DNA of 6,463 bases from an uncultured Corynebacterium sp. (GTDB lineage: Bacteria; Actinomycetota; Actinomycetes; Mycobacteriales; Mycobacteriaceae). A program made the translations under genes and the position numbers. Positions within the stretch are counted from its first letter, which is position 1; every line of letters starts with the position of its first letter. The notes under the pieces are model-generated. The model had not been told where the DNA came from. It saw nothing but the letters and a program-made list of their open reading frames with translations, and did no database searches. Location: contig NZ_CAMIAN010000069.1 in the NCBI RefSeq assembly GCF_946221155.1, positions 1 to 6,463 of the forward strand. Reading direction: 5' to 3'. Shown in pieces: positions 1 through 4,988 of this stretch.

Positions 1-53
1 AGCGCGCCGCCCTGTCACGGCGGAGGTCGCGGGTTCAAGTCCCGTCAGGGTCG
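1..53 (+). tRNA. tRNA-Asp (anticodon GTC), 5' end cut by the window edge
   Basis: This is the 3' part of an aspartate tRNA. The window opens in the 3' half of the D stem. The anticodon stem CCGCC/GGCGG (7-11 with 19-23) encloses the loop with anticodon GTC at 14-16. The T stem is 29-33 with 41-45 around loop TTCAAGT. The 3' acceptor strand CAGGGTC (46-52) is followed by discriminator G53. About 20 bases of the 5' acceptor and D arm lie outside the window. CCA is not encoded, so it must be added after transcription. It is the first visible gene of a tRNA operon with tRNA-Phe 36 bases downstream, a pairing common in Actinobacteria. Confidence 0.93.
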
Positions 54-74
54 CTTCGATGTTCGAATCGGAAG
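54..74 (+). other. Short hairpin in the tRNA-Asp/tRNA-Phe spacer
   Basis: CTTCGAT (54-60) can pair with ATCGGAAG (67-74), with one bulged G and a six-base loop. It begins directly after the tRNA-Asp discriminator base. A role in separating the two tRNAs during processing is an inference; the stem is short and could be chance. Confidence 0.3.
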
Positions 75-89
75 CGGTCGGGCAACGAA

Positions 90-162
90 GGCCAGATAGC
101 TCAGTTGGTAGAGCGTTCGCCTGAAAAGTGAAAGGTCGCCGGTTCGATCCCGGCTCTGGCCA
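90..162 (+). tRNA. tRNA-Phe (anticodon GAA)
   Basis: This is a complete 73-base phenylalanine tRNA. The acceptor stem GGCCAGA (90-96) pairs perfectly with TCTGGCC (155-161); discriminator is A162. The D stem is GCTC/GAGC (99-102 with 111-114). The anticodon stem TTCGC/GTGAA (116-120 with 128-132, one G-T pair) carries anticodon GAA at 123-125. The T stem GCCGG/CCGGC (138-142 with 150-154) carries loop TTCGATC. CCA is not encoded. It is the last gene of the tRNA unit, with a terminator eight bases downstream. Confidence 0.96.
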
Positions 163-169
163 CATCCCA

Positions 170-198
170 CCCCGGTAGCGGAAAGCTACCGGGGTTTT
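170..198 (+). terminator. Intrinsic terminator of the tRNA operon
   Basis: A perfect 10-bp stem, CCCCGGTAGC (170-179) with GCTACCGGGG (185-194), has a five-base GGAAA loop and runs straight into TTTT (195-198). This is a textbook Rho-independent terminator placed just after tRNA-Phe. Confidence 0.93.
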
Positions 199-206
199 GT
201 CGTGCG

Positions 207-212
207 TACACT
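207..212 (+). promoter_or_regulatory. Candidate -10 element for the GNAT gene
   Basis: TACACT fits the corynebacterial -10 pattern TAnAnT and lies directly after the tRNA terminator. A start near 219 would give a leader of about 60 bases. No convincing -35 hexamer is visible, so this is only the best candidate in the gap. Confidence 0.28.
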
Positions 213-277
213 GGGGCTAGAAGCTAGCGCAGCTACTAGAGGATAAGAAGAGCAATAGGGAAGGGAGCTCCAGCACT

Positions 278-562
278 ATGTCAGGCGCCAAGAGCATCGT
301 TCACGATCAAGCGCAGAGCCGTTTCGTTATCTACGTGGACGACCAAGAGGCCGGCTTCGCCGAGTACGTCCAGGAGGGCACCGTACGCGATTTCAACCAC
401 ACCGTCGTGGATCCGGAGTTCCGCGGCCAGGGACTGTCCAAGCCGCTTATTAGCGAGGCTCTGTTGGAGACCAAGGAGGAGGGGCTAAAGATTAAGGCCA
501 GCTGCTCCGCCGTCAAGGCCTTTGTGGAGAAGAACCCGGACTTTAAAGAGCTGCTGGCCTAG
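278..562 (+). CDS. Small GNAT-fold N-acetyltransferase-like protein (PF14542 type)
   Basis: This 94-residue protein matches the short stand-alone GNAT family often annotated as 'GCN5-related N-acetyltransferase' (PF14542, YjdJ-like). Visible hallmarks are an N-terminal beta hairpin (about residues 15-30, FVIYVDDQEAGFAEY), the 'HTVVDPEFRGQGL' strand and acetyl-CoA pyrophosphate loop (about 41-53), a helix, and the family's C-terminal Cys plus 'F-EKNPDF' ending. It is much shorter than a full GNAT enzyme (about 150 residues) because the family lacks the N-terminal helices; that is normal here. The substrate is unknown. The start ATG has a purine-rich ribosome site, GGGAAGGGAG (258-267), ten bases upstream. 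It converges on cysE; I recall a small acetyltransferase gene next to cysE in C. glutamicum too. No signal peptide or membrane segment. Confidence 0.88.
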   Translation: MSGAKSIVHDQAQSRFVIYVDDQEAGFAEYVQEGTVRDFNHTVVDPEFRGQGLSKPLISEALLETKEEGLKIKASCSAVKAFVEKNPDFKELLA

Positions 563-573
563 CCGGCTACGCG

Positions 574-619
574 CCCGCGCCTGCGCGGGAACCGCGCGCT
601 CAGTGCGTTGGACGCGCTG
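574..619. terminator. Two tandem GC-rich hairpins between convergent genes
   Basis: CCCGCG (574-579) pairs with CGCGGG (584-589) around a four-base loop. CAGTGCG (601-607) pairs with CGCGCTG (613-619), one G-T pair, around a five-base loop. They fill most of the 67-base gap between the GNAT stop and the cysE stop. Neither is followed by a proper T run on either strand, so if they end transcription it is not by the classic mechanism. Placement supports a shared bidirectional 3' end, but this is inference. Confidence 0.4.
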
Positions 620-629
620 TGGGGCGTGT

Positions 630-1214
630 TTAGATGTTGTTCTGCATGTCGTCGACCCACTTTACGGCGTCGACGAGCGGGGTGTTCTGATCGGGCTTGC
701 GGGGGCGAATCTTCGCCGGGATGCCCGTCAGGATGGAGTTCGGAGGAGCGTCCTTGGTCACCACCGCGTTGGCGCCAATCGCGGAGCCCTCGCCGATAGT
801 GATGGGCCCCAGTACCTTCGCGCCTGCGCCGATCATCACCCCGTTCCCGATGGTGGGGTGACGCTTTCGTTGCACCAGTTCGGAGCCACCGAGGGTCACA
901 CCGTGGTAGAGCATGACGTCATCGCCGATCTCCGCGGTCTCGCCGATGACCACCCCCATGCCGTGGTCGATAAAGAATCGACGGCCGATGGTGGCGCCTG
1001 GGTGAATCTCGATGCCAGTTAATCCGCGGGCCGCCTGGCTAATGATGCGTGCGATGCCCCGGTGCCCGCGCTTCCACAGCGCGTGGGAAATGCGGTGTGC
1101 CCAGATGGCGTGCAGCCCGGAGTACACAATGGCGTTTTCTACGTCTCCGCGTGCTGCTGGGTCGTGCTCGCGGGCATTGGCCAGATCTTCGCGGATGCGT
1201 CCAAGAATGCTCAA
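630..1214 (-). CDS. cysE: Serine O-acetyltransferase
   Basis: CysE transfers acetyl from acetyl-CoA to L-serine, giving O-acetylserine for CysK; it acts in the cytosol. The 194-residue protein has a helical N-terminal part (to about 65) and a left-handed beta-helix of hexapeptide repeats (about 67-165, for example IGETAEIGDDV and VMIGAGAKVLG). The catalytic His is H84 in IDHGMG; E69 in IEIHP stands where E. coli has Asp143, a usual substitution in this branch; H119 in KRHP matches E. coli His193. The protein ends in NNI: the C-terminal Ile is the anchor that enters the CysK active site in cysteine synthase complexes. The start is TTG (1212-1214), chosen because no other start lies nearby and the N-terminus (IREDLANA-HDPAARGD) aligns with corynebacterial CysE; its ribosome site (GAAAGA on the minus strand) is weak. 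It lies downstream of cysK on the same strand. Confidence 0.95.
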   Translation of the reverse strand: MSILGRIREDLANAREHDPAARGDVENAIVYSGLHAIWAHRISHALWKRGHRGIARIISQAARGLTGIEIHPGATIGRRFFIDHGMGVVIGETAEIGDDVMLYHGVTLGGSELVQRKRHPTIGNGVMIGAGAKVLGPITIGEGSAIGANAVVTKDAPPNSILTGIPAKIRPRKPDQNTPLVDAVKWVDDMQNNI

Positions 1215-1264
1215 CGGTGTGGTCTTTCGGTTGGTTGGGTATCGGCTAGAAAGCTTTTGCAGCC

Positions 1265-1270
1265 ACTATA
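1265..1270 (-). promoter_or_regulatory. Candidate -10 of a separate cysE promoter
   Basis: On the minus strand TATAGT fits the -10 pattern and lies about 50 bases before the cysE TTG codon, downstream of the intergenic hairpins. The expected -35 position holds no good hexamer. It could allow cysE expression independent of cysK; this is inference. Confidence 0.33.
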
Positions 1271-1277
1271 ACGAGAA

Positions 1278-1322
1278 GGCGCTGCCCCCTATTCCACCGC
1301 TGGGTGGAAAGGTGGTAGCGCC
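1278..1322. repeat. Long imperfect inverted repeat between cysK and cysE
   Basis: The arms GGCGCT (1278-1283)/AGCGCC (1317-1322) and TTCCACC (1292-1298)/GGTGGAA (1303-1309) are perfect. The bases between them mostly pair too, with one mismatch, one bulged A and a G-T pair, giving about 20 bp around a GCTG loop. No T run follows on either strand, so it is not a standard terminator. In the cysK-cysE transcript it would be a stable stem that could block processing or decay, or reduce readthrough into cysE. Confidence 0.6.
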
Positions 1323-1350
1323 TACTTGCCTGCAGCTACTAGCCACTAGA

Positions 1351-1373
1351 CAGCCGGCACTAAAGTGCGGCCG
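1351..1373 (-). other. Hairpin just after cysK
   Basis: On the minus strand a GCAC/GTGC stem with a TTTA loop (arms 1365-1368 and 1357-1360) is extended by further pairs across one bulged base (1369-1373 with 1351-1355). It starts 15 bases beyond the cysK stop. There is no downstream T run. It may cap the 3' end of a cysK mRNA or attenuate readthrough into cysE. Confidence 0.4.
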
Positions 1374-1388
1374 ACTGCCAGAGCGGAA

Positions 1389-2324
1389 TTAGTCACGCAG
1401 GTCGTCAAACAGCAGGGTGGAGACGTAGCGCTCGCCGAAGTCAGGAACGATGACGACGATGGTCTTGCCTTCGTTCTCTTCCTTCTGAGCTTCCTGCACG
1501 GCTGCCCATACGGCCGCACCGGAGGAGATGCCGGACAGGATGCCCTCGGAGACGGCCAGCTCGCGGGCCGTCTTAGTTGCATTCTCCAGCGGAGCGTCCA
1601 CTACGCGATCCAGGATGTCCTTGTCCAGGTTCTCCGGGAAGAAGTTAGTGCCCAGACCCTGGATCTTGTGCGGGCCGAAGCGACCTTCGGTCAGTAGCGG
1701 GGAGTCCGCCGGCTCCACGCCGACGATCTCGATCTTGTCGTTCTTCTCCTTCAGGTACTTAGCCGCGCCGGAGATGGTGCCGCCGGTGCCCACGCCAGCA
1801 ACGAAGATGTCTACTTCACCGTCGGTGTCCTCCCAGATCTCCGGGCCGGTGGTGTTGTAGTGAATCTCCGGGTTCGCCGGGTTGGCGAACTGGCGAGCCA
1901 GGATTGCATTGTCGGTGCTCTCGACGATCTCGTTGGCCTTGTCGACCGCGCCCTGCATGCCGGCAGAGCCCGGGGTCAGGACGAGCTCAGCGCCCAGAGC
2001 GCGAAGCATGATGCGACGCTCGTTGGACATGGTCTCCGGCATGGTCAGGATGACCTTGTACCCCTTAGCAGCGCCGACCATGGCCAGCGCGATACCGGTG
2101 TTGCCAGAGGTTGCCTCGACAACAGTGCCGCCTGGCTTGAGGGTGCCGTCCTTCTCGGCTGCTTCGATGATGGCCTTACCGATGCGATCCTTCACGGAGT
2201 TGGCCGGGTTAAAAGCCTCTAGCTTCAGTAGGACGTTGGCCTTCAGGCCTTCGCCGTATGCGCCCAGCTTGACTAGCGGAGTTCCGCCGATGAGGTCGGT
2301 GATGTTGTTGTAAATCTTCGCCAT
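1389..2324 (-). CDS. cysK: Cysteine synthase A (O-acetylserine sulfhydrylase)
   Basis: CysK is a PLP enzyme that makes L-cysteine from O-acetylserine and sulfide. The 311-residue protein is the usual family length. Visible signatures: N-terminal ITDLIGGTPLVKL (8-20); the PLP lysine K45 in NPANSVKDRIG (39-49); the substrate-binding loop TSGNTG (72-77); the PLP-phosphate loop GTGGTISG (179-186); and SGISSGAA (264-271), whose Ser contacts the PLP ring nitrogen. The reading frame stays open to an ATG at 2342, but the ATG at 2324 is preferred: it gives the family N-terminus MAKIYNNIT and has AAAGGA nine bases upstream, whereas the upstream ATG overlaps that ribosome site. It is followed on the same strand by cysE after a 174-base structured gap. 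The McbR-type palindrome 21 bases before the start indicates repression when sulfur amino acids are plentiful. Confidence 0.97.
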   Translation of the reverse strand: MAKIYNNITDLIGGTPLVKLGAYGEGLKANVLLKLEAFNPANSVKDRIGKAIIEAAEKDGTLKPGGTVVEATSGNTGIALAMVGAAKGYKVILTMPETMSNERRIMLRALGAELVLTPGSAGMQGAVDKANEIVESTDNAILARQFANPANPEIHYNTTGPEIWEDTDGEVDIFVAGVGTGGTISGAAKYLKEKNDKIEIVGVEPADSPLLTEGRFGPHKIQGLGTNFFPENLDKDILDRVVDAPLENATKTARELAVSEGILSGISSGAAVWAAVQEAQKEENEGKTIVVIVPDFGERYVSTLLFDDLRD

Positions 2325-2333
2325 TGGGGGCGA

Positions 2334-2339
2334 TCCTTT
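2334..2339 (-). promoter_or_regulatory. Ribosome binding site that fixes the cysK start
   Basis: AAAGGA on the minus strand sits nine bases before the ATG at 2322-2324. The alternative in-frame ATG (2340-2342) is immediately next to this element and has no ribosome site of its own. Confidence 0.75.
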
Positions 2340-2344
2340 CATTC

Positions 2345-2360
2345 TAGACTGATCGGTCTA
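2345..2360. promoter_or_regulatory. McbR-type operator (TAGAC-N6-GTCTA)
   Basis: TAGAC (2345-2349) and GTCTA (2356-2360) form a perfect inverted repeat separated by TGATCG. This is exactly the consensus I recall for McbR, the TetR-family repressor of methionine and cysteine biosynthesis in C. glutamicum, which S-adenosylhomocysteine releases from DNA. It lies 21 bases before the cysK start, overlapping the candidate cysK -10, a fitting position for a repressor. A further GTCTA half-site occurs at 2370-2374. mcbR itself is not in the window. Confidence 0.85.
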
Positions 2361-2362
2361 TA
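2357..2362 (-). promoter_or_regulatory. Candidate cysK -10 element
   Basis: On the minus strand TATAGA lies about 30 bases before the cysK ATG and shares bases with the operator's GTCTA arm. An alternative is TAGACT at 2369-2374. No strong -35 is seen, as is usual in corynebacteria. Transcription would begin near 2350, inside the palindrome. Confidence 0.4.
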
Positions 2363-2482
2363 CTGGGAAGTCTACACTTCTCGCGCGCTGGACACCACTG
2401 CTCATTTGTCTCGATTGCTTGACCTGTGTGTTCGCGGGCGCTTAATGATTCTTTGTGACGCCCCTTCGCCACCAAACTTCGC

Positions 2483-2488
2483 TAGATT
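2483..2488 (+). promoter_or_regulatory. Candidate -10 element for echA
   Basis: TAGATT fits TAnAnT and lies 30 bases before the echA ATG, giving a short leader that begins near 2495. No -35 hexamer is found at the right distance; TTGTGA at 2453-2458 is too far away. The rest of the 194-base divergent gap with cysK shows nothing else I can assign. Confidence 0.37.
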
Positions 2489-2518
2489 CTCAGGCACGGC
2501 AGCAGGGTATTTGGTTCA

Positions 2519-3316
2519 ATGGCAAGCATGACTACCGAAAACCAGACTTATGAAAACATCCAGGTGGCCGTCAACGGCGCCGTAGCGACCATCACTCTGG
2601 ACCGTCCAAAGGCTCTGAACGCTCTGAACAGCGCCGTGCTGTCTGAAATTGTCCCCGCAGCGGAGGCGCTGGACGCGGATCCGCAGATCGGTGCCATTGT
2701 CATCACCGGCAGTGAAAAGGCATTTGCCGCTGGTGCGGACATCAAGGAAATGAAAGACGAGACCTACCCCGAGGTGGCAGAAAAGCGCCTGTTTGGCGAC
2801 TGGGAGAAGCTGGCGCAGTTGAAGACTCCGCTGATCACTGCCGTATCCGGCTTTGCCCTTGGTGGTGGCTGCGAGCTGGCGATGCTTGGCGACATTCTGC
2901 TGGCCAGCGAGTCCGCAAAGTTTGGCCAGCCGGAGATCACCCTGGGCATCATCCCGGGCATGGGTGGTACTCAGCGCCTGACCCGCGCGGTGGGGAAGTA
3001 CAAGGCCATGGATCTGATCCTCACCGGTCGCATGATGGATGCCGAAGAAGCCGAGCGCAGTGGCTTGGTTTCCCGTGTACTTCCGGCAGAGGGCTTCGCC
3101 GACGAGGTACAGAAGGTAGCGGCCAAGGTTGCAAGCATGTCCCACGTCGCCACAGCCGCCGCCACGGAAATGGTGGACGAGGCCTACCGCTCCACACTTG
3201 AGGAAGGCGTGGAAGCGGAACGCCAGCAGTTCTGGCGACTCTTCGACACTGCCGACCAGAAGGAAGGTATGGCGGCTTTCGTAGAGAAGCGCAAGCCGGA
3301 GTGGCAACACCGCTAA
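2519..3316 (+). CDS. echA: Enoyl-CoA hydratase (crotonase family, EchA8-like)
   Basis: The 265-residue protein has the size and sequence of a short-chain enoyl-CoA hydratase, which adds water to trans-2-enoyl-CoA in fatty-acid or branched-chain amino-acid breakdown. Both catalytic glutamates are present: E119 in GGGCELAM and E139 in GQPEITLG, matching rat E144 and E164. The oxyanion-hole residues are A73 (AAGADIKEM) and G116. The C-terminal GMAAFVEKRKPEWQHR closely resembles mycobacterial EchA8, the best match from memory. With all catalytic residues present, hydratase activity is likely; chain-length preference is not visible. Start: ATG 2519 has only a distant AGCAGGG (2501-2507); a second in-frame ATG at 2528 (MTTENQTYEN) is also possible. 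It is divergent from cysK and 38 bases upstream of the DUF2505 gene. No other beta-oxidation gene is in the window. Confidence 0.93.
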   Translation: MASMTTENQTYENIQVAVNGAVATITLDRPKALNALNSAVLSEIVPAAEALDADPQIGAIVITGSEKAFAAGADIKEMKDETYPEVAEKRLFGDWEKLAQLKTPLITAVSGFALGGGCELAMLGDILLASESAKFGQPEITLGIIPGMGGTQRLTRAVGKYKAMDLILTGRMMDAEEAERSGLVSRVLPAEGFADEVQKVAAKVASMSHVATAAATEMVDEAYRSTLEEGVEAERQQFWRLFDTADQKEGMAAFVEKRKPEWQHR

Positions 3317-3324
3317 TCGCGCCA

Positions 3325-3341
3325 CCGGGAATCATTCCTGG
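3325..3341. repeat. Short inverted repeat between echA and the DUF2505 gene
   Basis: CCGGGAAT and ATTCCTGG flank a single central C, an 8-bp near-perfect palindrome (one mismatched pair). Its centre lies 22 bases before the downstream ATG, directly before the -10-like CACAAT (3342-3347). The shape suits an operator for a dimeric regulator, but no known regulator is recognised. Confidence 0.35.
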
Positions 3342-3354
3342 CACAATTGCGGAT

Positions 3355-3894
3355 ATGTCACATTCGAAGCAAGTCAACCGCACCATTGACCTGTCCGTTC
3401 AAGACGTCTACGAGGTCGTTTCCAGCGAGACCTTCCTGCTGACCGTCGAGGGAATGGTGGAGCAGACAGAATCCCAGATCATCGAGGCCGAGCGGGAAGT
3501 TCTGCCCGATGGTCGGGTATGGGCGCGGGTTGGCGTGAGGGCGTCACAAAAAGAGCTTGAAGATCTATCCAAAGACGGTGCGGCGCCCATTGCATATCAA
3601 GAGACCCACGTGTCGCGTCCGGATGAGACCGGCGCGTTCGAGGTGAAGGCGGAGATGGATCTGCCGATGAAAATGGGGACGATGAATACCCACTTCGTTT
3701 ACGCGCCCATCACAGATGGTGCGCCAGGCGATGCAGCGCACGCGGGCTCCGCGCAGACCGCAGTGGAGGCTATTTTGACCGCAGATGTATCGGTGCCGTT
3801 GATTGCAGGCAAGCTCGAGAAGCACCTATTGAAGGCCGCAGACAAGACCGTCGACAACAGCTTGGCGCGCATCAAAAACCTAGCTAACGCCTAA
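3355..3894 (+). CDS. DUF2505 family protein (START/SRPBCC-like fold)
   Basis: This 179-residue protein belongs to the actinobacterial DUF2505 family (PF10698), predicted to adopt the helix-grip fold of the START/SRPBCC superfamily, which often forms a pocket for lipids or other hydrophobic ligands. Matching features are an N-terminal strand plus helix (KQVNRTIDLSVQDVYEVVSS), alternating strands in the middle, and the family C-terminus VSVPLIAGKLEKHLLKAADK followed by a long amphipathic helix. No signal peptide or membrane segment is seen, so it is probably cytosolic. The frame extends back to a GTG at 3301 inside echA, but ATG 3355 gives the family N-terminus. There is no Shine-Dalgarno before it; CACAAT at 3342-3347 could be the -10 of a leaderless transcript, or the gene is co-transcribed with echA. 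Molecular function is unknown. Confidence 0.85.
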   Translation: MSHSKQVNRTIDLSVQDVYEVVSSETFLLTVEGMVEQTESQIIEAEREVLPDGRVWARVGVRASQKELEDLSKDGAAPIAYQETHVSRPDETGAFEVKAEMDLPMKMGTMNTHFVYAPITDGAPGDAAHAGSAQTAVEAILTADVSVPLIAGKLEKHLLKAADKTVDNSLARIKNLANA

Positions 3895-3971
3895 CCTTTG
3901 CTGAAAAAGCCCGTCTCATTAGCCCCAATAAGGTAGTGCGCGCTCCCGTCCCTATATGCGAATAGAAACTT

Positions 3972-3999
3972 GGGGGCAGTTTTGGGGGTAGCGAGGGGG
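3972..3999 (+). promoter_or_regulatory. Three phased G5 runs: probable RamA autoregulatory sites
   Basis: TGGGGGC, TGGGGGT and AGGGGGT have G5 runs starting at 3972, 3984 and 3995, that is 12 and 11 bases apart, on one face of the helix. Each fits the RamA motif I recall (A/C/T, then 4-6 G, then T/C). The second overlaps the ramA -35 and the third lies in the spacer, so binding should block RNA polymerase, consistent with reported RamA self-repression. A further copy on the other strand (GCCCCA, 3922-3927) lies upstream. Confidence 0.7.
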
Positions 4000-4010
4000 T
4001 GAACTATACT
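3982..4010 (+). promoter_or_regulatory. ramA promoter
   Basis: A -35 TTGGGG (3982-3987), a 17-base spacer and a -10 TATACT (4005-4010) make the best-formed promoter near ramA. Transcription would start near 4017, giving a leader of about 60 bases that contains the small palindrome GCCCTT-C-AAGGGC (4031-4043). The preceding 3895-3970 shows no clear terminator for the DUF2505 gene. Confidence 0.72.
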
Positions 4011-4063
4011 CCCTCTCACACGACGTCTTCGCCCTTCAAGGGCAGGCGCCACGGGTCAAGTTT

Positions 4064-4069
4064 GAGGAG
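4064..4069 (+). promoter_or_regulatory. Ribosome binding site that fixes the ramA start
   Basis: GAGGAG ends eight bases before GTG 4078. The earlier in-frame GTG (4069-4071) overlaps this element and could not use it. Confidence 0.8.
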
Positions 4070-4077
4070 TGAACCAG

Positions 4078-4935
4078 GTGGACCAGCAGCGGCAACGCGA
4101 TGACGACGACGTCATCATTTCTGCGCTGAATTCTCTAAAGAACGCGACCGGAATCCCGGTAACCATGTACGCCACGAGCTCGGCGGACGGAAAGCTGCGG
4201 ATCTCCAAATGGGTGGGCCTGCGCACTCCGGCGTTACACAACCTGGAGATTGCGCCGGGCGCTGGTGTCGGCGGTCGCGTGGTGACTACCCGCCGTCCCG
4301 TAGGCGTGTCCGACTACACCCGTGCGAAGGCCATCAGCCACGATTTTGATCGCCACATCCGCGACGAGGGGCTGCACTCCGTCGTCGCCGTGCCTGTGAT
4401 TGTGAAGCGGGAGGTTAGGGGAGTCCTCTACGCCGGAGTTCACTCGCGGGCCCGCATGGGGGACAAGGTGCTCGAAGAGGTCACCATGACTGCCCGTTGC
4501 CTGGAGCAAGACATTGCGGTCAATGAGGCGCTGCGCACTAATGACGCTGGGCGTAGCTCGGCCGCGGGGGCGTCCACAAGCAAGCAGGTTCGGTCGATGT
4601 CCGGCGCGGAATGGGAGCAGGTGCGCGCCACTCACAGCAAGCTGCGCATGCTGGCTAACCGCGTGGACGACGAAGATCTACGCCGTGACCTCGAAGTACT
4701 GTGCGACCAGATGGTGTCCCCGGTGCGCGTGAAGCAGACAACTAAGCTCTCGGCGCGCGAGCTGGACGTGCTGGCTTGCGTGGCTCTGGGGCACACGAAC
4801 GTGGAAGCCGCAGCGGAGATGGGCATTGGCGCGGAGACTGTGAAGAGTTACTTGCGCTCCGTGATGCGCAAGCTTGGCGCGCACACCCGCTACGAGGCGG
4901 TCAATGCAGCCCGACGGATCGGCGCTCTGCCCTGA
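4078..4935 (+). CDS. ramA: LuxR-type transcriptional regulator RamA
   Basis: RamA is a global regulator of acetate, propionate, sugar and cell-wall-related genes in corynebacteria, activating for example aceA, aceB and pta-ack and repressing its own gene. The 285-residue protein has an N-terminal GAF-like domain (about 12-150; conserved WVGLRTPALHNL, GAGVGGRVVTTRRPVGVSDYTRA, EGLHSVVAVPVIV, RGVLYAGVHS), a variable linker (about 152-172), a conserved connector (GAEWEQVRATHSKLRMLANR, about 176-195) and a C-terminal LuxR HTH (about 222-285; LSARELDVLACVALGHTNVEAA, recognition region GAETVKSYLRSVMRKLG). It is nearly colinear with C. glutamicum RamA (282 residues), with the HTH almost identical from memory. 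There is no receiver domain, so it is not a classical phosphorylated response regulator; the GAF ligand is unknown. GTG 4078 is chosen over GTG 4069 because of the ribosome site and the family N-terminus (MD-QR--DD). A strong terminator follows. Confidence 0.96.
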   Translation: MDQQRQRDDDDVIISALNSLKNATGIPVTMYATSSADGKLRISKWVGLRTPALHNLEIAPGAGVGGRVVTTRRPVGVSDYTRAKAISHDFDRHIRDEGLHSVVAVPVIVKREVRGVLYAGVHSRARMGDKVLEEVTMTARCLEQDIAVNEALRTNDAGRSSAAGASTSKQVRSMSGAEWEQVRATHSKLRMLANRVDDEDLRRDLEVLCDQMVSPVRVKQTTKLSARELDVLACVALGHTNVEAAAEMGIGAETVKSYLRSVMRKLGAHTRYEAVNAARRIGALP

Positions 4936-4950
4936 TCTTGTTCTCCTCGA

Positions 4951-4983
4951 GGCTCAAAGCAGGCTCAGAGTAAGCTCAGATCG
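4951..4983 (+). repeat. Three 11-base direct repeats downstream of ramA
   Basis: GGCTCA at 4951, GGCTCA at 4962 and AGCTCA at 4973 recur at exactly 11-base spacing, each followed by an A/G-rich pentamer. They occupy the gap between the ramA stop and its terminator, and lie about 55-87 bases before murA. Helical phasing suggests a protein site, but the unit is short. Confidence 0.5.
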
Positions 4984-4988
4984 CTTCG

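Noticed and set aside
522..1022. 166-codon plus-strand open frame overlapping the GNAT end and cysE
   Set aside because: It runs antisense through the conserved CysE beta-helix, has no ribosome site and shows no domain.
2325..2342. Six-codon N-terminal extension of CysK from ATG 2342
   Set aside because: The upstream ATG is adjacent to the AAAGGA ribosome site that serves ATG 2324, and the extra residues (MKGSPP) are not part of the family.
2516..3325. 269-codon open frame on the minus strand opposite echA
   Set aside because: It is the antisense of a gene with intact catalytic residues, the protein shows no recognisable fold, and its Cys/His-rich composition is typical of a shadow frame in GC-rich DNA.
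3301..3354. Eighteen-codon extension of the DUF2505 protein from GTG 3301
   Set aside because: It overlaps the end of echA and encodes a Pro/Ile-rich stretch unlike the family N-terminus; ATG 3355 fits better.
3997..4019. Possible GlxR (CRP-type) site at the ramA -10
   Set aside because: Only the left half (GGTGA) and a central TA resemble TGTGA-N6-TCACA; the TCACA at 4015-4019 is not at the right spacing.
4031..4043. Palindrome GCCCTT-C-AAGGGC in the ramA leader as a riboswitch or attenuator
   Set aside because: As RNA it gives only a four-base-pair stem with a five-base loop; too weak to claim control.
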